Below are positions 14,567-24,671 of a stretch of 29,528 nt of DNA, piece by piece (position 1 is the first letter of the stretch; each line of letters opens with the position of its first letter). The notes under the pieces were generated by a model, which was not told where the DNA came from, made no database searches, and saw nothing but the letters and a program-made list of their open reading frames with translations. Source of the DNA: Streptomyces roseochromogenus subsp. oscitans DS 12.976 (GTDB lineage: Bacteria; Actinomycetota; Actinomycetes; Streptomycetales; Streptomycetaceae); the NCBI RefSeq assembly GCF_000497445.1, contig NZ_CM002285.1, forward strand, positions 7,370,222 through 7,399,749, in the 5' to 3' direction. Position numbers and translations under genes: made by a program.

Positions 14567-15486
14567 AGCGATCCTCCCTGGGCCCGCTGCCGGTCCATCC
14601 GGGCCGTCACCCAGTCCGTGAAGCGGGTCATCGGAATGGTCAGCGCCACGAACACCAGCCCCGCGACGATGTACGGCGTGTAGTTCAGACTGCGGCCCAC
14701 GATGATGTCGGCGGCCCGCACGGCGTCCACCGCGCCGCCGATCGACACCAGACCGGTGTCCTTCTGCAGCGACACCAGGTCGTTCAGCAGCGGCGGCACC
14801 TGACGCCGTACCGCCTGGGGGAGGACGACATAGCGCAGGGCCTGGCGGTTGGTCAGGCCCAGGGAGCGGGCCGCGGCGCGCTGCGAGGGGTGGATCGACT
14901 CGATTCCGGCCCGGAACACCTCGGCCACGTACGCCGAGTACGTCAGCGTCAGCGCCGTACCGCCCAGGAGCACCGGATCGACCGTCACGCCCTGCAGCCG
15001 CAGTGCCGGGACGCCCAGGACCACGATCATCAGGTTGATGATCAACGGGAGGCCGCGGAAGAAGTCGGTGTAGGCGGCTGCCAGCACTCGCAGCGGGAAG
15101 AACACCGGGCCGCGCAGGGTGCGGGCGATCGCGATCAGCATGCCGAGGACCAGGACGGCGACGCCGCAGACCGCGAGCAGGCGGACGTTCAGCCACAGCC
15201 CTTCGAGGACCTTCGGCAGCGCCTCGCGCGCGTACTGTGCGCTGAAGAACGTCTCCTTGGTGCGCGGCCAGCCCGGCGCGTTGACCACGACCAGGTACAG
15301 CACGACGGCCGTGACCAGGGTGGAGAGCGCCGCGATGGCCGTGGCGCGGCGGGCACGCGCGCGTTTGTGGCGCTCGCGTTCCAGCCGCCGTTCGGAGGGT
15401 GCGTAGCCATCACCGGTGGCAGCGCCGGTCAAGCCGTCCTTGCCGTCGGCCCCCTCCCGGGCCGACTCGCCCTTGGTGACCGTCAC
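14563..15486 (-). CDS. Polar amino-acid ABC transporter, permease subunit
   Basis: 307 residues. After a basic cytoplasmic N-terminus of about 50 residues come several helices and the HisMQ-type permease core: LWLNVRLLAVCGVAVLVLGMLIAIARTLRGP, AYTDFFRGLPLIINLMIVVLG, and the EAA loop YVAEVFRAGIESIHPSQRAAARSLGLTNRQALRYVVLPQAVRRQVPPLLND that contacts the ATPase. The GTG start at 15486 overlaps the binding-protein stop in GTGA. Only one permease gene is in the operon, so it should work as a homodimer, and the long Arg/Lys/Glu N-terminal extension is unusual for the family. Confidence 0.93.
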   Translation of the reverse strand: MTVTKGESAREGADGKDGLTGAATGDGYAPSERRLERERHKRARARRATAIAALSTLVTAVVLYLVVVNAPGWPRTKETFFSAQYAREALPKVLEGLWLNVRLLAVCGVAVLVLGMLIAIARTLRGPVFFPLRVLAAAYTDFFRGLPLIINLMIVVLGVPALRLQGVTVDPVLLGGTALTLTYSAYVAEVFRAGIESIHPSQRAAARSLGLTNRQALRYVVLPQAVRRQVPPLLNDLVSLQKDTGLVSIGGAVDAVRAADIIVGRSLNYTPYIVAGLVFVALTIPMTRFTDWVTARMDRQRAQGGSL

Positions 15487-16382
15487 TTGAGCACCGGGGC
15501 GTCGACGGCGTCGGAGAGCCACTGCTTCTCGAGCTTCGCCAGCGTGCCGTCCTTGCGCAGGGCGTCCACGGCGCCGCTCACGCATGAGGTCAGCGCGCTG
15601 CCCTTGTCCAGCACCAGCCCGAACTGCTCGGGCGTGCCGCCCTGGTTCTCGAACTGGCCGACAATCTTCGCGTTCGTCACCTCGGCCGAGGTGATGTAGA
15701 ACGCGGTCGGCAGATCGACGACGATGGCGTCGACCTGGCCGTTCTGCAGCGCCGACTTGGCCTGGTCGTTCTTCGCGAACGCGGCGGCCTCCTGCTTCGG
15801 CTTCACCACGTCGGTGATGTAGTCGAGGCTCGTGGTGCCCACCTGGGCGCCCAGCTTGAGGTCCTTCAGGTCCGCGATGCTCGTCGCCTTGGCCGCCTTG
15901 CCGCCCTTCAGCGCGATGACGGCCTGGCGCACGTCGTAGTAGCCGGAGGAGAAGTCGACGGCCTTCTTGCGCTCGGCGCTGATCGACACCTGGTTGATGT
16001 CGAAGTCGAAGGTCTTCACGCCGGGCGCGAACGCCTTGTTGAACGGCACGCTCTGCCAGACGACCGCGCTCTTGTCGTAACCCAGCCGGCGGGCCACGGC
16101 GTAGGCGACCGCCGACTCGAAGCCCTTGCCGCTGGCCGGCTTGTCGTCCTTGAACCAGGGCTCGTACGCCGGCTCGTCCGTCGCGATCGTCAGCTTCCCG
16201 GACGTCTTGGAGGCCAACTTGCCCTTGGCGCAGCTCTTCGCGGCCGAGCCGGAGGGGCCGGCCGACGCCTTGTCCTCAGGCTGCGGAGCGCAGCCGACAG
16301 CGGTGGCGAGCAGGGCTACGGTGGCGGCGGCCAGCGCGCGGCGCAGGGCGCGGGAACGCGTGGTGCGGGGGGCGAGATGCAT
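15483..16382 (-). CDS. Amino-acid ABC transporter, substrate-binding lipoprotein
   Basis: 299 residues. The signal peptide has an Arg-rich start (TTRSRALRRALAA) and a lipobox TAVGC with lipidated Cys31. The mature part is a family 3 solute-binding fold: KLTIATDEPAYEPWFKDDKPASGKGFESAVAYAVARRLGY, then the FDFDINQVSISAERKKAVDFSSGYY hinge strand, LKLGAQVGTTSLDYI and GQVDAIVVDLPTAFY. These segments contact the alpha-amino and alpha-carboxyl groups of polar amino acids; the side-chain specificity cannot be read. There is no ribosome site; CAATCT ends 6 nt before the ATG with TGGACA 17 nt further up, so a leaderless transcript is possible. Two tandem 15-bp repeats (16458-16487) lie upstream. Confidence 0.93.
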   Translation of the reverse strand: MHLAPRTTRSRALRRALAAATVALLATAVGCAPQPEDKASAGPSGSAAKSCAKGKLASKTSGKLTIATDEPAYEPWFKDDKPASGKGFESAVAYAVARRLGYDKSAVVWQSVPFNKAFAPGVKTFDFDINQVSISAERKKAVDFSSGYYDVRQAVIALKGGKAAKATSIADLKDLKLGAQVGTTSLDYITDVVKPKQEAAAFAKNDQAKSALQNGQVDAIVVDLPTAFYITSAEVTNAKIVGQFENQGGTPEQFGLVLDKGSALTSCVSGAVDALRKDGTLAKLEKQWLSDAVDAPVLK

Positions 16383-16388
16383 GGCGGG

Positions 16389-16417
16389 AGATTGACAGCC
16401 GGCCCCCCGTTTGTCCA
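16389..16417 (-). promoter_or_regulatory. Possible leaderless promoter of the amino-acid ABC operon
   Basis: On the minus strand TGGACA, 17 nt, CAATCT, then 6 nt to the ATG at 16382. TGGACA is a good -35, the -10 is poor. Confidence 0.3.
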
Positions 16418-16457
16418 GGTCACGACCACAACTGTTCGCATAGTGGGAACGGGTGTT

Positions 16458-16487
16458 GCAGTCGTGTGAACGGCAGCTGTGTGAACG
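16458..16487. repeat. Two tandem 15-bp repeats upstream of the ABC operon
   Basis: GCAGTCGTGTGAACG (16458-16472) and GCAGCTGTGTGAACG (16473-16487) are directly adjacent and agree at 13 of 15 positions. A weaker relative (GCATAGTGGGAACG) lies at 16438-16451. They sit 75-105 bp upstream of the binding-protein start, where an activator or repressor could bind. The rest of the 347-bp gene-free stretch 16383-16729 holds two hairpins (16639-16659, 16661-16683) and a 20-bp repeat array. Confidence 0.5.
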
Positions 16488-16660
16488 ACGCGTGCGGTGC
16501 GGGTCTTTGGCCAGGGCCGCCGGCCGAGGGCGGGGTGGGAGACCGGCGGCCCCACCGCACAGGAGCCGTCATCCTCTGCGGCGCTGCTGCCAGTTGACCG
16601 CGCGACGGGGCGCGCCGGGAGCGCGCACGCGCCGCCGACGTGTGCGAAAAGTTCACACGG

Positions 16661-16683
16661 GGCGCGCGCGATGAAAACGCGCC
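16661..16683 (-). terminator. Candidate terminator hairpin of the metallo-hydrolase gene
   Basis: GGCGCG (16661-16666) pairs with CGCGCC (16678-16683). It lies 47 nt downstream of the hydrolase stop on the minus strand. There is no T-tract after it on that strand. A second weaker stem CGTGTG/CACACG follows at 16639-16659. Confidence 0.3.
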
Positions 16684-16685
16684 TG

Positions 16686-16745
16686 GCGTTCGCTACCCGT
16701 GCCCGGCGCTCACCACCCGCGCCCCGCGCTCACCACCCGCGCGCG
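16686..16745. repeat. Three tandem 20-bp repeats at the 3' end of the metallo-hydrolase gene
   Basis: Units at 16686-16705, 16706-16725 and 16726-16745. Units two and three agree at 18 of 20 positions (core GCGCTCACCACCCGCGC); the first agrees with the second at 15 of 20. The third unit contains the stop codon of the hydrolase gene, so the array looks like a slippage duplication of the gene's end. Confidence 0.6.
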
Positions 16746-17386
16746 TGCCACTCCGGCAGATGCGGCCGTTCCGCTCCCAGCGTCGTGTCGTTCCCGTGCC
16801 CGGGATACACCCAGGTCTCGTCCGGGAGTGCGTCGAAGATCTTCGTCTCCACGTCGTGGATCAGACTGGCGAAGGCCTTCGGATCCTTGCGCGTGTTGCC
16901 GACGCCGCCCGGGAAGAGGCAGTCGCCTGTGAAGACGTGCGGGTGGCCGTGCGGGTCGTCGTAGACCAGCGCGATCGAACCCGGGGTGTGCCCGACGAGA
17001 TGCCGCGCGGTGAGTTCCACCTGCCCCACCCTGATGACGTCGCCGTCGTTCACCGCGACATCGGTGGGCACCGGGATACCCGGGGCGTCCTCCCGGCCGG
17101 CGTACGTACGCGCGCCCGTGGCGGCGACGACCTCGGCGAGCGCCTGCCAGTGGTCGCCGTGCTGATGTGTGGTGACGACGGATGCGATGCCGTCGTCACC
17201 GATCATGCCGAGGAGCGTCTCCGCCTCGTTGGCCGCGTCGATCAGAAGCTGCTCGTCGGTGGCCCGGCAGCGCAACAGATAGGCGTTGTTGTCCATCGGG
17301 CCGACCGCGATCTTCGTGATCATCAGGTCTTTCAGCTCATGCACATCCGCCGGTCCGCCGACTCTGACTTCTCCGGTGTACGTCAT
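16730..17386 (-). CDS. Metallo-beta-lactamase-fold hydrolase (glyoxalase II-like)
   Basis: 218 residues. The zinc-binding THQHGDHW motif is at 73-80 (His74, His76, Asp78, His79), followed by LVGHTPGSIALVYDD with the next His ligand, VFTGDCLFPGGVGNT with the bridging Asp, and VYPGHGNDT with the last His. The order and spacing match glyoxalase II-like thioesterases and related MBL enzymes. The substrate is unknown; mycothiol or other thioester chemistry is plausible given the DinB-type neighbour. The ATG at 17386 has no ribosome site; a TATAGG hexamer ends 9 nt before it, so the transcript may be leaderless or nearly so. It follows the DinB-type gene by 45 bp on the same strand. Confidence 0.9.
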   Translation of the reverse strand: MTYTGEVRVGGPADVHELKDLMITKIAVGPMDNNAYLLRCRATDEQLLIDAANEAETLLGMIGDDGIASVVTTHQHGDHWQALAEVVAATGARTYAGREDAPGIPVPTDVAVNDGDVIRVGQVELTARHLVGHTPGSIALVYDDPHGHPHVFTGDCLFPGGVGNTRKDPKAFASLIHDVETKIFDALPDETWVYPGHGNDTTLGAERPHLPEWHARGW

Positions 17387-17431
17387 GGTGATCAGCCTAT
17401 AGCGGAGAGGGGCCCGCGGACCGTCGGCGGC

Positions 17432-18118
17432 CTACAACGGAGGCAGCTTCGGCAGCGCGCCGTTCGCGGTCAGACGGGAGCCGTCGCGCCGCCCGGCGAG
17501 CCAGCCCAGCAGGTCGGCAGCCGTACCCTCGACCGCGACCGGTCCGCCCGCCGCGCCGCCGCCGGTGGTCCAGGACCTGCCGTCGCCGGCGGCGAGGACG
17601 GTCGAGGGCACCTCCTTGTGCCCGGCGAAGCGGTCCGCCAGGAAGTCGATCTCGCGCTCGACGAACTCCGCCGGAACATCCTCCAGCTCGTACCCGATGC
17701 CGAGATCCACATGGTGCAGCTCGACCTCGGCCCACCGCCGGAACGGCACCCGGGACGCCGAGTCGGTGACCCCGTTGCGCAGCTCCACCGTGCGCGTCCA
17801 GTCCGCCGGCGCGTCCGCCGCCGTCTGGAAGCGGGCCGTGCTCTCGCGCAGGTCGGCGAGCTGGGCGTCGAGGGGGCGCGGGGCGTCCCGCTCGATGTCG
17901 GCGTCCCGCGCCTCGGCGCTCGTGTACATGGGGCGACCCTCCAGGACGTTCACCAGCGCGTCCGCGTTGCGGGCGAGGTGGGCGAGGACGTGTCCGCGGG
18001 TCCAGCCGGGGAGCCGTGACGGCTCGGCGAGCGACGCGTTGTCCAGTTTGGCGACCGCGGTGAGGAGCCGCTCGGTCGCGTCACGTACACAGGCCAGGTC
18101 ATGAGCGTGATCAATCAT
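17432..18118 (-). CDS. Maleylpyruvate isomerase/DinB-fold family protein
   Basis: 228 residues. The N-terminal half is a DinB-type four-helix bundle: LPGWTRGHVLAHLARNADAL with His47, and RRWAEVELHHVDLG with the ExxxH pair that completes the His-Glu-His metal site of mycothiol-dependent maleylpyruvate isomerases. The C-terminal part (WLAGRRDGSRL and preceding residues) is the MDMPI C-terminal domain. Members are mycothiol-dependent transferases/isomerases; the substrate here is unknown, and no gentisate-pathway genes are nearby. A TTCACC-N17-TAGTGT promoter ends 7 nt before the ATG, predicting a leaderless mRNA. Divergent from uvrA. Confidence 0.88.
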   Translation of the reverse strand: MIDHAHDLACVRDATERLLTAVAKLDNASLAEPSRLPGWTRGHVLAHLARNADALVNVLEGRPMYTSAEARDADIERDAPRPLDAQLADLRESTARFQTAADAPADWTRTVELRNGVTDSASRVPFRRWAEVELHHVDLGIGYELEDVPAEFVEREIDFLADRFAGHKEVPSTVLAAGDGRSWTTGGGAAGGPVAVEGTAADLLGWLAGRRDGSRLTANGALPKLPPL

Positions 18119-18125
18119 GAGCCTG

Positions 18126-18154
18126 ACACTAGCCCGGCCACACCTTTGGGTGAA
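18126..18154 (-). promoter_or_regulatory. Putative leaderless housekeeping promoter of the DinB-type gene
   Basis: On the minus strand TTCACC, 17 nt, TAGTGT, then 7 nt to the ATG at 18118. Both hexamers and the spacing fit an HrdB-type promoter. Ends are given to within a few bases. Confidence 0.5.
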
Positions 18155-18263
18155 GGTGGTGAACCTCGTCCGCTAATCGAAAGCACGTGCTATATCGTCG
18201 GAGGCGGCGTCGGGCATGCTGGATGGCCGGAGGTTGTTATGCAACCGGGCAATCCGACCGGCG

Positions 18264-18286
18264 TTGTCAGTGGCTCCCCCTAGTCT
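18264..18286 (+). promoter_or_regulatory. PafBC-type DNA-damage promoter of uvrA
   Basis: TTGTCAGTG (18264-18272), 8 nt, TAGTCT (18281-18286). This is an exact match to TTGTCRGTG-N8-TANNNT. A leader of about 50 nt with GAAAGG follows, unlike the leaderless uvrB and uvrC. Confidence 0.88.
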
Positions 18287-18342
18287 GAAGAAGCACGGGG
18301 GCCCCGCCCCTGTCACTTCTCTCAAGAAAGGTGCGGACCGGC

Positions 18343-21369
<3,027 letters not shown>

Positions 21370-21378
21370 CACACCACC

Positions 21379-21420
21379 AAAAAAGCGGCGCCCCGCGGGA
21401 ACTTCCCGCGGGGCGCCGCT
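21379..21420. terminator. Strong bidirectional terminator between uvrA and the sugar kinase
   Basis: A perfect 17-bp stem (21384-21400 with 21404-21420) closes on a 3-nt loop. Six A residues (21379-21384) precede it, which read as a T-tract on the minus strand. It ends uvrA and is a textbook intrinsic terminator for the opposing kinase gene. Confidence 0.92.
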
Positions 21421-21516
21421 CGTTCCCCTGTCAGCCACCCCGGCCCTGCGGTCCGACAGGCCCCCGTACCACGGGTCCGGCCGCACCTTGACAACAGCAG
21501 AGAGGAAAAGAGCCGC

Positions 21517-22428
21517 TCACAGTTCACCCAGCTCGGCGGCGTACGGCGGCTCGGCCCCCGCCCGGGAGCAGGTGATCGCCGCCGCGCGTGCCGCGAAGCG
21601 CAGCAGCCGCGTCCAGCCCTCTGTCCCGAGGGCGGCGAGCGCGTCCGCGGACAGCGCGTCCAGGGCCGAAAGCCCATGCAGCAAGGCCGCGTTCACGGTG
21701 TCACCGGCGCCGATGGTGTCCACCACGGCGACCTTCTCACCCGGCACGGAGTACTCCGCGCCGTCCCGGGTGAACACGCTCAGCCCGTCCTCGCCCCGGG
21801 TCACCACGACGGCCGCCGGTCCCGCGGCCAGCCACTCGCCCGGGGTGCCGCCCAGCCACTCGGCGTCCTCCGCGGAGAGCTTCAGCAGCGTCACCGAGGG
21901 CAGCCAGCTCTTGAAACGCGCCCGGTAGGCGCCCGCGTCCGGGATCAGTCCCGCCCGGATGTTGGGGTCGAGTGCGGTGAACAGCCCCTGACGCGCGGCC
22001 GCGCGCATCAGCTCCTCATAGGCGCTCGCCCCCGGTTCCAGGACGAGCGAGCAAGTGCCGAAGGACACCGCGCGCGTGCCGGCGGGCAGCGCGGCCGGGG
22101 CGGTGAACAGGCGGTCGGCGGTCCCTTCGACATAGAAGGAGTAGGCGGCCGAGCCGTTGCCGTCGATCGTGGCCACCGCCAGGGTTGTCGGCTCTGTTCC
22201 GCGCTGCACGCCGGATACGTCCACCCCCGCCCCTCGCAGCCCGTCGAGCAGGGCCTCGCCGAAGGCGTCGTGTGACGTCCGGGAGCAGAACGCGGTGGGG
22301 GAGCCGAGCCGGCCGAGGGCCACGGCGGTGTTGTACGGGCCGCCGCCGAGCGCCGGCTTCAGGTCCGCGAGGGCACCGGGGCCCTGCGGCACCAGGTCGA
22401 TCAGTGCCTCACCGGCGACGACGATCAC
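21517..22428 (-). CDS. PfkB-family sugar kinase (fructokinase-like)
   Basis: 303 residues. The first PfkB region is VIVVAGEALIDLVPQ with the substrate-binding GGGPYNTAVALGRLG (about 29-43), the second signature is DTIGAGDTVNAALLHGL, whose Asp is the catalytic base and whose GAGD forms the anion hole. It phosphorylates a sugar, most likely fructose or a related hexose, using ATP; exact substrate unknown. The GTG start at 22428 overlaps the stop of the LacI gene in GTGA, so kinase and repressor are cotranslated. This implies that the repressor responds to the kinase's substrate or product. No sugar transporter is in the window. Confidence 0.92.
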   Translation of the reverse strand: MIVVAGEALIDLVPQGPGALADLKPALGGGPYNTAVALGRLGSPTAFCSRTSHDAFGEALLDGLRGAGVDVSGVQRGTEPTTLAVATIDGNGSAAYSFYVEGTADRLFTAPAALPAGTRAVSFGTCSLVLEPGASAYEELMRAAARQGLFTALDPNIRAGLIPDAGAYRARFKSWLPSVTLLKLSAEDAEWLGGTPGEWLAAGPAAVVVTRGEDGLSVFTRDGAEYSVPGEKVAVVDTIGAGDTVNAALLHGLSALDALSADALAALGTEGWTRLLRFAARAAAITCSRAGAEPPYAAELGEL

Positions 22429-23567
22429 GAGGCAATTCCCTTCTCCGACAGCGTGGTTGATGCCGTATGCGCGGGATCCTCCGACCCGCCCGGCTCCTCC
22501 AGGCACCCGCAGGACGTGCGATGGACGAATGCACACGGCAGCCGCACTGTCCGGGTCGGCCGGTGCGGCTCGTTCAGGCGGTGCAGGAGTACCTGCACCG
22601 CATGCGCGCCCAACTCCCTGCTGGGCTGGGCGATCGCGGTGAGCCGGGGTGAGAACAAGTCGGCCCAGGCGAAGTCGTCGAAGCAGCACAGGGCGATGTC
22701 GTCCGGGACGGACAGGCCCTGCCGGCGCAGGGCGCGCAGGGCGCCGATGGTCATCGCATTGTTGGCGGTGACGAGTGCCGTGGGCGGATCGGGCAGGGCG
22801 AGCAGGGCGGCCGTGGCCTGCTCGGCACCCGCGGACTCGGAGTTCCCGGAGACCAGAAGCCGTTCGTCGTGGGCCAGGCCGGCGGCGGTGAGACCGTCCC
22901 GGTAGCCGGCCACGCGCTCACTCGTGGTGCTGAGCCCGGGCAGGCCCGCGACCAGGCCGATCCGGAGGTGGCCCAATCCGGCGAGGTGGGTGACGAGACG
23001 GGCGGTCGGTTCGGTGCTCTCGGCGCAGATCTGGTCGTACCACGGCGTGCCCTCACCATGGGCGGCGCCCACGCCACCACCCGCTCCATCGCTGGTCGCG
23101 CCCCCGTCGGTCATGCCCGCGTCGATCACCCGGTCCAGGAACACCGTCGGTACGGCATGGCGGCGCAGATAGCCGACCAGATCATGCGGATGCGCGGAAG
23201 GTGCGACGATCATGCCGTCCACCCGGCGCTCATGGAGGAGCTGTACGACCTTGCGTTCGTGCCCGGGGTCGTCGTGGGGGTCCGCGATGAGCAGGCTGTA
23301 GCCCGCCTCCAGGGCGGCGGCCTCGACGCCCTGGAGGATCTCCGTGAAGTACGGATTGCTGATCGCCGACACCGCGAGCCCGATGGAGCGGGTGCGGGAG
23401 GTCACCAGGGAACGGGCCAGAGTGTTGGGGGTGTAGCCGAGGGCGTCGATGGCGTCCAGCACGGCCTGGCGGGTGTGCGGCAGCACCGGACGTGTGCCGT
23501 TCAGGACGTGGGAGACGGTCGCGACGGAGACCCCGGCGCTCCGCGCGACGTCGGCCATGGTGGGCAT
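22425..23567 (-). CDS. LacI-family transcriptional repressor
   Basis: 380 residues, somewhat long for the family (about 340). The N-terminal HTH reads TMADVARSAGVSVATVSHVLNGTRPVLPHTRQAVLDAIDALGYTPN with the hinge helix NTLARSLVTSRT, then the periplasmic-binding-like core: SIGLAVSAISNPYFTEILQGVE, VDGMIVAPSA, VPTVFLDR, LGHLRIGLVAGLPGLSTTSERVAGYRDGL, ALVTANNAMTIGALRAL and DDIALCCFDDFAWADLFSPRLTAI. An unusual Gly/Ala/Asp-rich insertion (about 150-180) falls after VFLDRVIDAG. GGGAGGG lies 7 nt before the ATG. A perfect 26-bp palindrome (23638-23663) overlaps the -35 of its own promoter, so autorepression is expected. Coupled to the sugar kinase. Confidence 0.94.
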   Translation of the reverse strand: MPTMADVARSAGVSVATVSHVLNGTRPVLPHTRQAVLDAIDALGYTPNTLARSLVTSRTRSIGLAVSAISNPYFTEILQGVEAAALEAGYSLLIADPHDDPGHERKVVQLLHERRVDGMIVAPSAHPHDLVGYLRRHAVPTVFLDRVIDAGMTDGGATSDGAGGGVGAAHGEGTPWYDQICAESTEPTARLVTHLAGLGHLRIGLVAGLPGLSTTSERVAGYRDGLTAAGLAHDERLLVSGNSESAGAEQATAALLALPDPPTALVTANNAMTIGALRALRRQGLSVPDDIALCCFDDFAWADLFSPRLTAIAQPSRELGAHAVQVLLHRLNEPHRPTRTVRLPCAFVHRTSCGCLEEPGGSEDPAHTASTTLSEKGIAS

Positions 23568-23613
23568 GGCGGTTCCCTCCCTGAACTGATCGAGCGCAGG
23601 CTTTCTGGCCGGG

Positions 23614-23643
23614 ACGGTATCTCATCGACCGCCCTCGCGTAAA
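23614..23643 (-). promoter_or_regulatory. Promoter of the lacI-type/kinase operon
   Basis: On the minus strand TTTACG (23643-23638), 18 nt, TACCGT (23619-23614). The -35 lies inside the left arm of the operator, so repressor binding would block RNA polymerase. Confidence 0.5.
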
Positions 23644-23663
23644 CGCTTGCGCAAGCGTTTACG
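23638..23663. promoter_or_regulatory. LacI-type operator, perfect 26-bp palindrome
   Basis: CGTAAACGCTTGC is followed immediately by its exact reverse complement, centred between 23650 and 23651 on the GC step typical of LacI-family operators. It is 71 bp upstream of the LacI start. A copy of one half lies at 1121-1132. Confidence 0.88.
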
Positions 23664-23856
23664 TCCCGCCTCCTCCAGTCCGCCACCAGCACCGCGCCAG
23701 CCCTCCTCGGCACCGCCCCGGTCCTTCCGCGCTACCGCCTGGCCCCCTCACCGCCACTGCCTGACGCCCCTCCCCGCAGTCGCCACCCCGGCTCGGGGCC
23801 GACCCTTCTGCCCGGGTATCGTCGCCCTGCACACCCCCTGAGCAGTGGAGTTCCAG

Positions 23857-24285
23857 ATGCCCGCCCGATCCTCCGCCAGCCGCCGCACCGTTCTTCGAGG
23901 GGCCGCCGTGGCTCCGGTCGCCGGGCTCGGCCTGGCCGCGTGCTCGGCGCCGGGCCAGGGCAGCGCGGTCGCGGCCACCCCGACGGCGCCGGTCGACCTC
24001 GGTGCCGAGAACGAGGTCTCGAAGGGCGGCGCCAAGCTCTACGGGGACCACAACGTGGTTGTCAGCCGTGACGGAAACGGCACGCTGAAGGCCTACAGCA
24101 CGATCTGCACGCACGCGGGGTGCCCCATCAACAAGCTGCAGGGGACGACCTTGATCTGCCCCTGCCACGGCAGCCAGTTCGACGCCGTGACGGGCAAGGT
24201 GGTCCAGTCACCGGCCACCGAGCCCCTGGCCGAGCTGGCCGTGAAGACCACGAACGGCAGGATCATCGCAGGCCCGGGCGCCTGA
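23857..24285 (+). CDS. Tat-exported Rieske [2Fe-2S] lipoprotein
   Basis: 142 residues. The N-terminus carries a twin-arginine motif SRRTVLRG (8-15) followed by a short hydrophobic stretch and a lipobox LAAC with Cys29, so it should be folded in the cytoplasm, exported by Tat and lipid-anchored outside. The Rieske cluster ligands are Cys84-x-His86 and Cys101-x-x-His104 in CTHAGC and CPCHGS; Cys89 and Cys103 can form the stabilising disulfide. The ATG at 23857 has GGAG 6 nt upstream; an in-frame GTG at 23845 overlaps that site. It stands alone, not with cytochrome bc genes, so it is probably an accessory electron-transfer protein rather than QcrA. The partner is unknown. Confidence 0.92.
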   Translation: MPARSSASRRTVLRGAAVAPVAGLGLAACSAPGQGSAVAATPTAPVDLGAENEVSKGGAKLYGDHNVVVSRDGNGTLKAYSTICTHAGCPINKLQGTTLICPCHGSQFDAVTGKVVQSPATEPLAELAVKTTNGRIIAGPGA

Positions 24286-24310
24286 CGGCCGCGCCGGCGT
24301 CCTGGCCGCG

Positions 24311-24560
24311 CGACCGCATGACCGTCCCCGCGGACAGCCACTCGACCATCCCCGCACAGCCTCAGGACGTTCCCGCGAGGCCGCGTGCCTGTCCCTGTGC
24401 TGCCGTGCAACCGTCCCTGCGCAGTCGCCGACCGTCCCCTCCCCGATGCCGCACGACCGTCCTCGCGCGGCCGATGGCTGCACCTGCGCAGCTGCACGAC
24501 CATCACCCTCCCCAGCCGTCGGCACGACCGTCCCTCCGCGGCCGCCAGCCGCGCAGCTGC
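24311..24560. repeat. Degenerate intergenic repeat array (ACCGTCC units)
   Basis: The 386-bp stretch 24286-24671 has no convincing gene. About nine loosely spaced copies of a unit containing CGACCGTCC or CGACCATCC, often preceded by CGCGCAG/GCTGCA, start near 24319, 24343, 24365, 24389, 24409, 24429, 24454, 24498 and 24527. Spacing is 20-44 bp, so it is not a strict tandem array. Open frames through it are low-complexity and lack ribosome sites. Confidence 0.45.
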
Positions 24561-24671
24561 CCTGGCTCGCACGTAACCGCCCAGCGCCGAGCCACCGAGC
24601 CGGGAGGGAAGCCCCGGGTGTCGCCCGCGATGGCCCTAGGCTGCCTCAACTGGCCTACGCCCGAGGCGACT

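Noticed and set aside
16449..16487. PHO box made of the GTTCACAC sequences (minus strand)
   Set aside because: The units are spaced 15 bp, not the 11 bp of PhoP direct repeats.
18140..18160. PHO-box-like GTTCACC/TTCACCC before the DinB-type gene
   Set aside because: The two units are 9-10 bp apart instead of 11; the sequence is better explained as a -35 element.
24286..24671. CRISPR array in the repeat field
   Set aside because: Units are short, degenerate and irregularly spaced, with no constant spacers and no cas genes.
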